Below are positions 1-7,321 of a stretch of 11,356 nucleotides of DNA, one piece after another (position 1 is the stretch's first letter; every line of letters starts with the position of its first letter). The stretch comes from CALBLZ01 sp041917855 (GTDB taxonomy: Bacteria; Patescibacteriota; UBA1384; CAILIB01): NCBI GenBank assembly GCA_041917855.1, contig JAYRWT010000092.1:1-11356 (forward strand), given 5' to 3'. The position numbers and the translations under genes were made by a program. The notes beneath the pieces are model-generated. The model ran no database searches. It saw only the letters and a list, made by a program, of their open reading frames with translations, and had not been told where the DNA came from.

Positions 1-134
1 GCCTTACTCTGTCATACTTGAACAAGTCAATTTGGCAGGCTGTAGCGTAGCCCAATGTACCCTATTCCTAACCTATCGTCAACCCTACGCTGTAATGCAA
101 AATCCTGCCATACTAAAACTACGTAATCTTTACT

Positions 135-2012
135 ATGGAATCACCGCAAAAACCCTCGAAAAAGCGCGTGCAATTTAAGCAGCCGAATGGTATGCCCAAC
201 CTGCCGCAGAACGGTGGTCGCAGCTTTGCCTGGATCGCCCTGATTATTGCTAGCTTGGTTATCCTTACTGCTTTCTACAACCCAACGAAGCAGGCTGCAA
301 AAGAGGTCTCACTCTCTGAGGTTTCACAGAAGGTTAAGGAAGATCAGGTTAAAACCGTTACCGTTAAGAACGATACCGACCTCCTCATAGTCTTAAAAGA
401 TGGCAGCGAGCTCAAATCTACATTACGTCAGAACGATCAGCTCAAAGACTATGGCATTACCCCAGATAAAACCGAAATTAAGGTTGAGTACGACCAGAGT
501 ACTACTATCTGGATTATACTGCTGCAAACATTACTGCCGGCGCTGATTATTGTTGGCATTATTATTTACCTGTTTCGCGCCTCCGCTGGGCAGAATATGA
601 AAGCAATGAGCTTTGGTCAGTCGCGAGCAAAGCTGGCTAACCTGAGCAAAATTCGCTTTAAGGACGTAGCTGGCCTTGCCGAGGCTAAAACAGAGCTTAT
701 GGAGGAGGTTGAGTTTCTACGTAACCCTGGCAAATTCCTGTCTCTCGGCGCAGAAATCCCAAAGGGAGTACTGCTGGTTGGTCCTCCTGGAACCGGTAAA
801 ACCCTCCTCGCTAAAGCTGTGGCTGGTGAAGCAGGTGTACCATTCTTTACCATTTCAGCCTCTGAGTTTGTAGAAATGTTTGTAGGTGTTGGCGCCTCAC
901 GCGTACGCGACCTTTTCCTTAAAGCTAAGAAGGCTAGTCCCTGTATCATCTTTATCGATGAGTTAGATGCCATCGGCCGTCAGCGCGGTACTGGTGTAGG
1001 CGGTGGCCACGATGAGCGCGAGCAAACCCTCAACCAAATCTTGGTAGAAATGGATGGCTTTGAAACAGATTCTGGCGTAATTGTAATGGCCGCCACCAAC
1101 CGCCCAGACGTACTTGACCCCGCCCTCCTCCGCCCCGGCCGCTTTGACCGCCGAGTGGTTGTAGACCTGCCGACACGCTCTGAGCGCTTGGAAGTACTCA
1201 AAATCTACTCTAACAAAAAGCCTTTGGCTGAGGGCGTTGACCTAGATGCCATTGCTGCGCAAACCGCAGGCATGTCTCCTGCAGACCTCAAGAGCATCAT
1301 GAACGAAGCGGCAATTTTAACCGCGCGCAAGGAGAGTAAACAGATCACTCAGGCTACCCTGCACGAAGCTGCCGAAAAAGTACTTGTTGGACCAGAGCGA
1401 CCAAGTCGCGTGCTTTCTGATCACGAAAAGCTCGTTACCGCGGTACACGAAGCTGGTCATGCCATTGTTGGTCACGTGCTACCAAATACCGACGATGTAC
1501 ACAAGGTTTCCATTATCAGTCGTGGCATGGCACTTGGTCTTACCTGGAGTTTGCCACGCGAAGACCGCCACATGGCGTCCCTGAGCAAGTTTGAAGACGA
1601 GATGGCTATGCTCCTCGGTGGTCGCCTAGCTGAAATGCTCTACTTTAAGGAGCCTACTACCGGTGCTAGTAACGACCTAAAGCGCGCTACCGACATGGCT
1701 CGTCGCATGGTGACTGAGTATGGTATGAGCAAGAAACTTGGATTGCGCACCTACGGTGAGCACCACGGCGAAGTTTTCCTGGGCCGCAGCATGGTTGAAT
1801 CACGCGACTACGCTGAGGACACGGCTGTACAAATCGATAACGAGGTCAGTCGCTTAGTCAGCGAAGCAGAAAAGAAAGCGCACGATGTGCTGAGCAAGTA
1901 CCGTAGTGCCCTAGATAACCTTGCTAAGCAACTTCTAGAAAAGGAAACGGTAAGTGGTGAGGAGCTCAGCCAGCTACTAGAAAAAGATACTGGCGTAACT
2001 AAGCCAGAGTAG
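135..2012 (+). CDS. ftsH: FtsH, membrane-anchored ATP-dependent zinc metalloprotease
   Basis: This is a processive AAA+ protease that extracts and degrades misfolded membrane proteins and short-lived cytosolic regulators; it assembles as a hexamer in the cytoplasmic membrane. The 625 residues show the full family order: a basic N-tail, TM1 (about 31-47), an extracytoplasmic domain of about 77 residues, TM2 (about 125-147), then the AAA module. That module has Walker A GPPGTGKT (216-223), Walker B IIFIDELD (271-278) and the second region of homology with RPGRFDRR (333-340). The protease domain has the zinc motif HEAGH (438-442) and a probable third ligand Asp514 in TTGASNDLKRAT. The length is normal. 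The ATG at 135 is the first start after a stop at about 115, and no Shine-Dalgarno site is visible. A weak -10-like CGTAAT (122-127) ends 7 nt before the ATG. The ALGLTWSLP segment after the zinc site resembles CPR-type FtsH (recollection). It is followed 7 bp later by murJ, probably in one operon. Confidence 0.97.
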   Translation: MESPQKPSKKRVQFKQPNGMPNLPQNGGRSFAWIALIIASLVILTAFYNPTKQAAKEVSLSEVSQKVKEDQVKTVTVKNDTDLLIVLKDGSELKSTLRQNDQLKDYGITPDKTEIKVEYDQSTTIWIILLQTLLPALIIVGIIIYLFRASAGQNMKAMSFGQSRAKLANLSKIRFKDVAGLAEAKTELMEEVEFLRNPGKFLSLGAEIPKGVLLVGPPGTGKTLLAKAVAGEAGVPFFTISASEFVEMFVGVGASRVRDLFLKAKKASPCIIFIDELDAIGRQRGTGVGGGHDEREQTLNQILVEMDGFETDSGVIVMAATNRPDVLDPALLRPGRFDRRVVVDLPTRSERLEVLKIYSNKKPLAEGVDLDAIAAQTAGMSPADLKSIMNEAAILTARKESKQITQATLHEAAEKVLVGPERPSRVLSDHEKLVTAVHEAGHAIVGHVLPNTDDVHKVSIISRGMALGLTWSLPREDRHMASLSKFEDEMAMLLGGRLAEMLYFKEPTTGASNDLKRATDMARRMVTEYGMSKKLGLRTYGEHHGEVFLGRSMVESRDYAEDTAVQIDNEVSRLVSEAEKKAHDVLSKYRSALDNLAKQLLEKETVSGEELSQLLEKDTGVTKPE

Positions 2013-2019
2013 CTACCGC

Positions 2020-3615
2020 ATGAAGTGGCTCCGCGCCTTCTTCTTTAACGATTCCTATTCGGTCAAACGCGCGACCGCCCTCTTGGCCATTGCTGCTGTT
2101 CTGAGTAATGGCCTTGGGCTATTCCGCAATCTGATCTTTTATCGCCTGCTTAGCTTGCGCGACCTTGATATCTACCTGGCAAGCTTTCGTATTCCAGATT
2201 TGATATTTAACGTGCTGATTCTTGGCGCTGTGAGTAGCGCAATTATTCCGGTACTTGGCAAGATTTTATCAGAGGAAAAAGAAGCTGGTACATGGAAAGC
2301 CACTAACCAGATTATCTCTTGGTTTACCCTGATCTTTAGTGCCATTGCGGTTGTGCTTGGGGTAGCCATGCCCTGGCTAATTAGTTGGCTCACCCCTGGC
2401 TTTGACAGTGCTCAGCAAGCAACAACCGTACTACTCAGTCGTCTATTACTCCTACAAAGCGTATTCTTTGCCTGGTCATTTACCGTAGGCTGCATGCTGA
2501 ATACACTCAAGCGTTTTAGCAGCTACGCGCTTGCGCCGTTGGTGTATAACGTTTCCTTGATTGTGGGCGGCTTTGTTGCGGCAAAGCTTGGTATTCAGGC
2601 TCTGGTTTGGTCTGTGATAATTGGTGCCTTTCTGCACTTTTTTATTCAGTACCGTGAGGCACGCAAGGCAGGTTTTCGTATGCAATTTAATTTGCAACTT
2701 GGTCAGCCCGTGCGCGAGGTACTCATGCTGATGGTTCCACGCAGCGCTTCTTTAGCCGTTGCACAGATAGTGCTTGCATACTACACCCAGCTAGGCTCAC
2801 GTATGCCAACTGGATCAATTGCCATTTTTAACGGTATGAACGATCTGCAGACCACACCAACCATGATCATAGCTAACTCACTCGCGTCCGCATTTTTCCC
2901 TACACTTACCGCACATATTTCTAGTAAGGATTGGGGTGAGATGAATGCCCTGCTGCAAAAAGTAGTGAGAATATCGCTGTTTCTACTCATACCAAGCGTG
3001 CTACTGGCCTACGTGCTCCGTGCACAGGTGGTCAGGCTCTACTTTGGCATAGGTGGCGCTGGCTGGGACCTTACGGCAATTGCTATCCAAACCTTTGTCG
3101 CCTTCTTGATTGGCATTATTCCAGCCTCGCTGGTTGCAATTCTCTCCCGCGTATACTACAGCTTTAATAATACCCGCACACCGCTGATTTTAAGTACAAT
3201 TGCCGCGGCAGTTGGCGCTGGAGTAGCTTGGTACGGTGTACACGTGCTCGGTGCTGGCGTAGCTATACTGGCGCTCAGCGTTTCAGTCACCGCTTGGGTG
3301 CAGTGCATACTGTACTTTATTGATCTTAAACGTCACGAACACGTTGAAATTGGCATGCTCCACCTAGCTGAGTACCTGGGCAAGTATGCTTTTGGTGGTG
3401 CACTGATCGGATTGGTATGTTGGGCAACACTCTACATCGTAGACATTACCTACACCGCAGTTGGCTGGGAAGCCGGTACGCATACTATCCTCGGCTTATT
3501 TATCCAACTCTGCATTGCGGCCACGTTTGGCACCCTAGCTTACGTTGGGTATAGTAAGCTTACCTCACAGACTGAAATCACATGGCTAAAGCGGAGCGTT
3601 TTTACCCGAGGATAA
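2020..3615 (+). CDS. murJ: MurJ/MviN-family lipid II flippase
   Basis: Members of this MOP-superfamily transporter flip the peptidoglycan precursor lipid II across the cytoplasmic membrane. The 531-residue protein is hydrophobic throughout, with about 13-14 predicted helices, and carries family signatures: LGLFRN (32-37), FRIPDLIFN (56-64), FFPTL (292-296) and YYSFNNTRTP (379-388). The length is normal for MurJ. By eye alignment to E. coli MurJ, Arg24 is kept (Arg36) and Asp39 is kept (Asp50), but essential Arg18, Arg52, Arg270 and Glu273 correspond to Asn30, Phe63, Asp275 and Thr278. I recall similar substitutions in CPR homologues, so this is probably a lineage form rather than decay. The start ATG lies 7 bp after the ftsH stop, with no clear ribosome binding site. 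The 3' end overlaps the next gene by 34 bp. Another MOP lipid-linked flippase is possible but less likely. Confidence 0.9.
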   Translation: MKWLRAFFFNDSYSVKRATALLAIAAVLSNGLGLFRNLIFYRLLSLRDLDIYLASFRIPDLIFNVLILGAVSSAIIPVLGKILSEEKEAGTWKATNQIISWFTLIFSAIAVVLGVAMPWLISWLTPGFDSAQQATTVLLSRLLLLQSVFFAWSFTVGCMLNTLKRFSSYALAPLVYNVSLIVGGFVAAKLGIQALVWSVIIGAFLHFFIQYREARKAGFRMQFNLQLGQPVREVLMLMVPRSASLAVAQIVLAYYTQLGSRMPTGSIAIFNGMNDLQTTPTMIIANSLASAFFPTLTAHISSKDWGEMNALLQKVVRISLFLLIPSVLLAYVLRAQVVRLYFGIGGAGWDLTAIAIQTFVAFLIGIIPASLVAILSRVYYSFNNTRTPLILSTIAAAVGAGVAWYGVHVLGAGVAILALSVSVTAWVQCILYFIDLKRHEHVEIGMLHLAEYLGKYAFGGALIGLVCWATLYIVDITYTAVGWEAGTHTILGLFIQLCIAATFGTLAYVGYSKLTSQTEITWLKRSVFTRG

Positions 3616-3965
3616 TTGACCGCACACCCTATGGCGCTTGCTGGGTTGCAGGCATAATTGGCGTACTTATTTTTGGCGTGGGCTACTATGCCATCGTGCG
3701 TACCGCAAGCTGGCTTGGTTCAACTAGCACGGCTGCCTACCTCCAGAAACAGAATCGAGCAAGCGCTGATAAAAGTCAGGAGCTACTAGACGCAGCGGCT
3801 GCAGCGGCGCAGGATGCCGCAGACTCCGCCAACCAAGCGGCTAAAGACGCTGCTGCTAAAAAAATAGAGGAAGAAAAAAAGAAGGCCACGCAGGCAGTAA
3901 TCGATGAGGCTAAAAGCCAGCTGCAGCTCATTCTGCCAAGCCCTAGCATTAGTCCGCAGCCCTAG
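3582..3965 (+). CDS. Small single-pass membrane protein with Ala-rich coiled-coil tail
   Basis: I do not recognise a family for this 127-residue protein. A short basic N-terminus (1-16) precedes one strong transmembrane helix (about 19-40, rich in Gly, Ile, Val and Tyr). It is followed by a long Ala-rich charged helix (about 60-115), with an AAAAAA run at 71-76 and the charged stretch KKIEEEKKK at 93-101; this is likely a coiled coil. A Pro/Ser tail (119-127) closes it. The N-terminus has no cleavable signal pattern, so it is probably anchored, but which side the helix faces is not clear. It starts inside the last 34 bp of murJ in another reading frame and ends 39 bp before lepA, so it is probably translated from the ftsH-murJ transcript. 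The ATG at 3582 is the only reasonable start. Its position after murJ suggests an envelope role, which is only inference. Confidence 0.75.
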   Translation: MAKAERFYPRIIDRTPYGACWVAGIIGVLIFGVGYYAIVRTASWLGSTSTAAYLQKQNRASADKSQELLDAAAAAAQDAADSANQAAKDAAAKKIEEEKKKATQAVIDEAKSQLQLILPSPSISPQP

Positions 3966-3973
3966 TACTCCTC

Positions 3974-3997
3974 AACCTGGTCTAAACCTGGTATAAA
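3974..3997 (+). promoter_or_regulatory. Extended -10 promoter of lepA inside an 11-bp tandem repeat, predicted leaderless start
   Basis: TGGTATAAA at 3989-3997 is a TGn extended -10 with a 5/6 match to TATAAT. Its last base is 7 nt before the lepA ATG (4005), so transcription should start at about the A of the start codon and the mRNA should have almost no leader. No -35 match is present, as is common for extended -10 promoters. The motif is the second copy of an 11-bp direct repeat: AACCTGGTCTA at 3974-3984 and AACCTGGTATA at 3985-3995. The first copy therefore contains a weaker parallel box, TGGTCTAAA. Confidence 0.6.
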
Positions 3998-4004
3998 GAA
4001 AGTC

Positions 4005-5789
4005 ATGGAGCACATCCGCAATTTTTGTATTATCGCCCACATCGATCACGGCAAGTCTACATTGGCTGACCGCATGATTGAGGTAACCAAAACAGTTGAA
4101 ATGCGCGAAATGCAGGATCAACTCCTAGATCAAATGGATCTAGAGCGCGAACGCGGCATTACGATTAAGCTGCAGCCAGTACGTATGTCGCATACTGCAA
4201 ATGGGCAGCGCTATGTACTCAACCTAATCGACACACCTGGTCACGTCGACTTTTCCTACGAAGTCTCACGTTCACTCGCTGCCGTAGAAGGTGCAGTTTT
4301 ACTAGTTGATGCCTCACAGGGTGTACAGGCCCAAACCCTGACCACACTGTACCAAGCAGTTGAGCAGGGACTGACGATTATTCCCGTTATTAATAAAATT
4401 GATCTCCCACACGCTGAGCCCGAACGCCGCGCGGAAGAGCTAATGAAACTACTTGGCTGTACCCGCGAAGAAGTGCTCTTTGCCTCTGGTAAAACCGGCG
4501 CAGGCGTTGCGGAGATTCTAGATGAAGTAGTTGCCAAGGTGCCAAAGCCCGCCGGCAACCCAGACGGTCCGCTACGCGGCCTAGTGTTTGACTCAATCTT
4601 TGATCCCTACCGTGGTGTAGTTGCCTACGTACGTATTGTCGATGGCTCCCTGGCGAAAAATCAAAATACTTTCCTGATGCAGGGAAGAATAGAAACAGAG
4701 GCCCTAGAAGTAGGTCACTTTCAGCCAAAGCGCCACGCTACTCCCCGATTAGAAACTGGGGAAATTGGGTATATTATTACCGGCCTTAAAGAGGTGAGTG
4801 AAATTCGCGTTGGTGAAACTATCACCATGGCCAAGCACGGCACTACTGATGCACTACCCGGCTATCGCCTAGTTACCCCTATGGTGTTTGCCTCACTATA
4901 CCCAGCTGACAGTGACGATTATAACAAGCTACGTGACGCCATCGGCAAGTATAAGCTGAACGATGCCGCCCTGACCTATATCCCAGAACATTCGCCGGCC
5001 CTTGGCTTTGGCTTTCGCTGTGGCTTTTTGGGCATGCTTCACCTGGAGATTGTAATGGAGCGCCTGAGCCGTGAGTACAATGTAGAGGTTATTGCTACCG
5101 TACCATCGGTAGCTTACGAAGTAACCCTCACGGACGGTCAGCTCTTTGAGGCGCACTCCCCGGCCGAGCTACCAGACCCGAGCAGCATTGCCGCCATTGC
5201 CGAACCTTGGGTGAAGCTGGAGGTAGTTACCCCACAGAACTACATGGGGAATATCATGGATCTCACTCAGCGCCATCGTGGCTTTTATAAGAGCACGCAG
5301 TACCTAGACACCGAGCGCGTTCTACTGCAGTACGATATTCCATTGGTTGAGATTGTGGTCACTTACTACGACGAGCTCAAGAGTGTGAGCTCTGGCTATG
5401 CCTCAATGAGCTACGAGCTGGTTGGGTTCCGTGAGGGCAGACTAATTAAGCTCGATCTCTTAGTTGCTGGTGATGTAGTGGACCCACTCGCAACAATTGT
5501 TCCTCAGGAGCAGGCTGAGTCTATTGGTCGCAAGTTGTGTGAGCGATTAAAAGACCTAATCCCACGCCAGAATTTTGATATCGCTATACAGGCGGCCATT
5601 AGTGGCCGAATAGTAGCGCGTGAAACAATTAAAGCTTTCCGTAAAGACGTAACTGGCTACCTGTACGGTGGTGACGTTACCCGTAAAATGAAACTCCTCA
5701 ATAAACAAAAAGAAGGTAAGAAGCGGATGAAAAAGTTCGGGAAAGTAGAGATACCCGGCAATGTATTCGTAGACCTCTTAAAGCGCTAA
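4005..5789 (+). CDS. lepA: LepA / elongation factor 4, ribosome-associated GTPase
   Basis: EF4 is a translational GTPase of the EF-G type. It acts on ribosomes in conditions such as ionic stress and has been linked to tRNA back-translocation and to 30S assembly (family knowledge). All GTPase boxes are visible: G1 AHIDHGKST (11-19), switch I RGITI (50-54), G3 DTPGH (76-80), G4 NKID (130-133) and G5 SGK (161-163; the usual form is SAK). Domain II and the EF-G-like domains follow. The distinctive LepA C-terminus ends in KKRMKKFGKVEIPGNVF, with no EF-G domain IV. The 594 residues match the usual length of about 600. The N-terminus MEHIRNFCIIAHIDHGKST matches the family start exactly, supporting the ATG at 4005. 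No Shine-Dalgarno site precedes it; an extended -10 ends 7 nt upstream instead. The gene converges on the GyrI-like gene, with 2 bp between the stop codons and no terminator in the gap. Confidence 0.97.
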   Translation: MEHIRNFCIIAHIDHGKSTLADRMIEVTKTVEMREMQDQLLDQMDLERERGITIKLQPVRMSHTANGQRYVLNLIDTPGHVDFSYEVSRSLAAVEGAVLLVDASQGVQAQTLTTLYQAVEQGLTIIPVINKIDLPHAEPERRAEELMKLLGCTREEVLFASGKTGAGVAEILDEVVAKVPKPAGNPDGPLRGLVFDSIFDPYRGVVAYVRIVDGSLAKNQNTFLMQGRIETEALEVGHFQPKRHATPRLETGEIGYIITGLKEVSEIRVGETITMAKHGTTDALPGYRLVTPMVFASLYPADSDDYNKLRDAIGKYKLNDAALTYIPEHSPALGFGFRCGFLGMLHLEIVMERLSREYNVEVIATVPSVAYEVTLTDGQLFEAHSPAELPDPSSIAAIAEPWVKLEVVTPQNYMGNIMDLTQRHRGFYKSTQYLDTERVLLQYDIPLVEIVVTYYDELKSVSSGYASMSYELVGFREGRLIKLDLLVAGDVVDPLATIVPQEQAESIGRKLCERLKDLIPRQNFDIAIQAAISGRIVARETIKAFRKDVTGYLYGGDVTRKMKLLNKQKEGKKRMKKFGKVEIPGNVFVDLLKR

Positions 5790-5791
5790 GG

Positions 5792-6259
5792 CTACACCAG
5801 GTAGGTGAGCTTGGTAGTCCACTTAGTAGGATCAGGATCCTGCATACCAGTTACCAGGTACTCTTCTAGCGCAACACTGTAGACTGTGCCAGCAGCTGCT
5901 AGCTCTTCTTTAATATGGGCATGCGCGGCGCGCAGTACGTCATAGCCACCTTGCACCGTTACAGATACTGCAGCGGAATCTGGAAGGGTAACCAAGCTCA
6001 GGCCTTCTGGAAGCTCCATTCCCTCTGCCGAAGGAACTGGGGCACCAATTGCCATATCGGTTTTTTGCTCAGCTTCATCCCAGCTAAAATAGATTGCTAC
6101 ACCTGGCCCTGTCTGTTCTAGATTTTGCTCTTGTAAAAAGCCATAGATATTTCCGTAGGCAGTTTGCCACATTGTCTGGTCTGCAACATCGGCGATGGCG
6201 ATGGTACTGCGCCATACAAGAAAACTGGTGGCAGTGAACTGCGTGTGTGTAGTTTCCAT
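5792..6259 (-). CDS. Stand-alone GyrI-like (AraC effector-binding fold) protein
   Basis: This is a 155-residue soluble protein with the pattern of the GyrI-like small-molecule-binding domain, found in SbmC/GyrI, BmrR and Rob C-termini. Visible elements are GPGVAIYF (51-58), an acidic turn and strand TDMAIGAPV (67-75, with Asp where many homologues have Glu), the LP pair (92-93), QGGYD (103-107, the usual H/Q-x-G-x-Y/D turn before the second long helix) and the closing DPDPTKWTTKLTYLV (141-155). No DNA-binding helix-turn-helix is attached, so it is not a full transcription factor. Family members bind toxins, drugs or other hydrophobic ligands, and some hydrolyse them; the ligand here is unknown. 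It starts 8 bp after the stop of the small anchored protein gene and is likely co-transcribed with it. Its stop is 2 bp from the lepA stop on the opposite strand. Confidence 0.8.
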   Translation of the reverse strand: METTHTQFTATSFLVWRSTIAIADVADQTMWQTAYGNIYGFLQEQNLEQTGPGVAIYFSWDEAEQKTDMAIGAPVPSAEGMELPEGLSLVTLPDSAAVSVTVQGGYDVLRAAHAHIKEELAAAGTVYSVALEEYLVTGMQDPDPTKWTTKLTYLV

Positions 6260-6267
6260 ACAAATGA

Positions 6268-6522
6268 TTACTTGGTAGTTGGAGACGCCGTAGCAGACGG
6301 CGTGGAATCTGGCACAGAGTCGGTGAACTCGTAATCCGACGGGAGCAGATAACCATCGTCACCGCTAATATTCAGACTAGTACTTGAGCTGCTGCCCAAA
6401 TACGAAGCACTAGCTGATTGGTTACGCTGCCACGCCACGCCGGACATAAAGGCAAGTGCAGCCACAACAACCACCGAAGCGGTGATCACGATCTCTATAC
6501 GGTGGTGAGGAGTGAGGCTCAT
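6268..6522 (-). CDS. Small anchored protein with Ser/Thr/Pro-rich tail
   Basis: I do not recognise this 84-residue protein. A short N-terminus containing PHHR (5-8) precedes one hydrophobic helix (about 9-31, IEIVITASVVVVAALAFMSG). A low-complexity tail rich in Ser, Thr, Asp and Pro (about 35-84) follows, typical of exported tails in small anchored proteins. I chose the ATG at 6522 over the in-frame GTG at 6540 because TGCTAGTAT, an extended -10, ends 8 nt before this ATG and would place the transcript start at the ATG. The GTG lies inside or upstream of that box and could not be in the transcript. The gene lies 27 bp after the histidine kinase stop and 8 bp before the GyrI-like gene. Confidence 0.65.
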   Translation of the reverse strand: MSLTPHHRIEIVITASVVVVAALAFMSGVAWQRNQSASASYLGSSSSTSLNISGDDGYLLPSDYEFTDSVPDSTPSATASPTTK

Positions 6523-6530
6523 ATGTACGT

Positions 6531-6539
6531 ATACTAGCA
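6531..6539 (-). promoter_or_regulatory. Extended -10 (TGCTAGTAT) of the small anchored protein gene, predicted leaderless
   Basis: On the minus strand TGC precedes TAGTAT (hexamer 6531-6536, a 4/6 match). The hexamer ends 8 nt before the ATG at 6522. There is no recognisable -35 at 16-18 bp. The geometry matches that of lepA and of the large membrane protein gene. It lies just after the histidine kinase stop codon and may boost expression of the last two genes of the operon. Confidence 0.45.
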
Positions 6540-6549
6540 CGCAATTCTG

Positions 6550-7320
6550 TTAAGATCGATACGGAATACTGACGGTAAAGCTTGTGCCTTGGTGTAGCCT
6601 GCTACTAACACTGATCTCTCCGCCAGCGTCTTCAATGATGCGCTTTACGAGCACTAGCCCTAAGCCGGTACCCTCTTTTGCAAACTCCTTGGCTTCTTCC
6701 CCGCGGAAAAATTCCGTAAACAAGCGGGACTGTTCGGCGGGTGGTATACCAATACCTTCGTCGGTGACCGTGATTATCACCTGGCTATGCTCTGTCTTGG
6801 CATGTACTGTAACATGCTTACCAGCTGGGGTGTATTTTACTGCGTTATCAATCAGATTCATGAGAGCTTGGCGTAGTAAGTTTTCCTTGGCCATAATCTC
6901 TGGCAGATTTTCAATCACACCCCTCACCAGGTGCACCCCTTTGTTGTGAGCAACAAGCTCGTATTGGTCGAGTAATGAGGAGAGCATGGTTGTAGGTCGC
7001 ACTACCACCACCGGCACCGCCTGCTCACCGTGCATTGCACGGAATACCTGCAGCATATCTGCAAGTAGATGACTCATGCCATCTGCTTGGTCTAGAGCCT
7101 TATGTACCAGGTAGAGCACATCCTTTGGCACATCTTTTTCTTCCAAAATAGACTGTAAACACCACTGGATAATAGCAACTGGCGACTTTAACTGGTGTGA
7201 GGCCGCTAAAAAGAAGTTCATCTTCTCACTACCCCCCACTGCGTCCAGGGCTGGAATAGGTGCTACACGATGTGGAGGTAGCTGTCGACTTTTGGCATGA
7301 ACTCCCAGGCTCTTACTCAT
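6550..7320 (-). CDS. Soluble sensor-less histidine kinase
   Basis: This is a two-component histidine kinase core of 256 residues. The N-terminus (1-33) has no transmembrane helix and is too short for a PAS or HAMP domain. The dimerisation domain carries the H-box SHQLKSP with the phospho-acceptor His42. The ATPase domain has the N-box with Asn159 (LIDNAVKYT, 156-164), the G1 box DEGIGIPP (187-194), the F-box FTEFFRG (201-207) and the G2 box GTGLGL (217-222), so it should be catalytically competent. SHQLKSP in place of the common SHELRTP is a form I recall from CPR kinases. No response regulator gene is in the window, so it is an orphan here. The start is 1 bp after the stop of the aquaporin gene, indicating translational coupling. 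Its input is presumably a partner protein; the two membrane proteins upstream in the operon are candidates (inference). Confidence 0.93.
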   Translation of the reverse strand: MSKSLGVHAKSRQLPPHRVAPIPALDAVGGSEKMNFFLAASHQLKSPVAIIQWCLQSILEEKDVPKDVLYLVHKALDQADGMSHLLADMLQVFRAMHGEQAVPVVVVRPTTMLSSLLDQYELVAHNKGVHLVRGVIENLPEIMAKENLLRQALMNLIDNAVKYTPAGKHVTVHAKTEHSQVIITVTDEGIGIPPAEQSRLFTEFFRGEEAKEFAKEGTGLGLVLVKRIIEDAGGEISVSSRLHQGTSFTVSIPYRS

Positions 7321-7321
7321 G

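Noticed and set aside
2..178. Open plus-strand frame from the left edge to a TAA at 176-178 (about 58 codons), possibly the end of an upstream gene overlapping ftsH by 44 bp.
   Set aside because: No recognisable motif, and a second frame also runs to a stop at 46-48. An open run of this length is not rare by chance. No convincing promoter was found in 1-134 either.
617..973. 118-codon minus-strand ORF opposite ftsH.
   Set aside because: Shadow of the highly conserved AAA domain; Ser/Arg/Pro-rich low-quality translation without a start signal.
4390..4728. 112-codon minus-strand ORF opposite lepA (another lies at 4256-4558).
   Set aside because: Both lie within conserved lepA coding sequence and have Arg/Gln- or Ser/Ala-rich translations typical of antisense frames.
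5789..5840. Terminator between the convergent lepA and GyrI-like genes, and the palindrome CAGGATCCTG nearby.
   Set aside because: The gap is only 2 bp, no stem with a T-tract is visible, and the palindrome is inside coding sequence and short enough to be chance.
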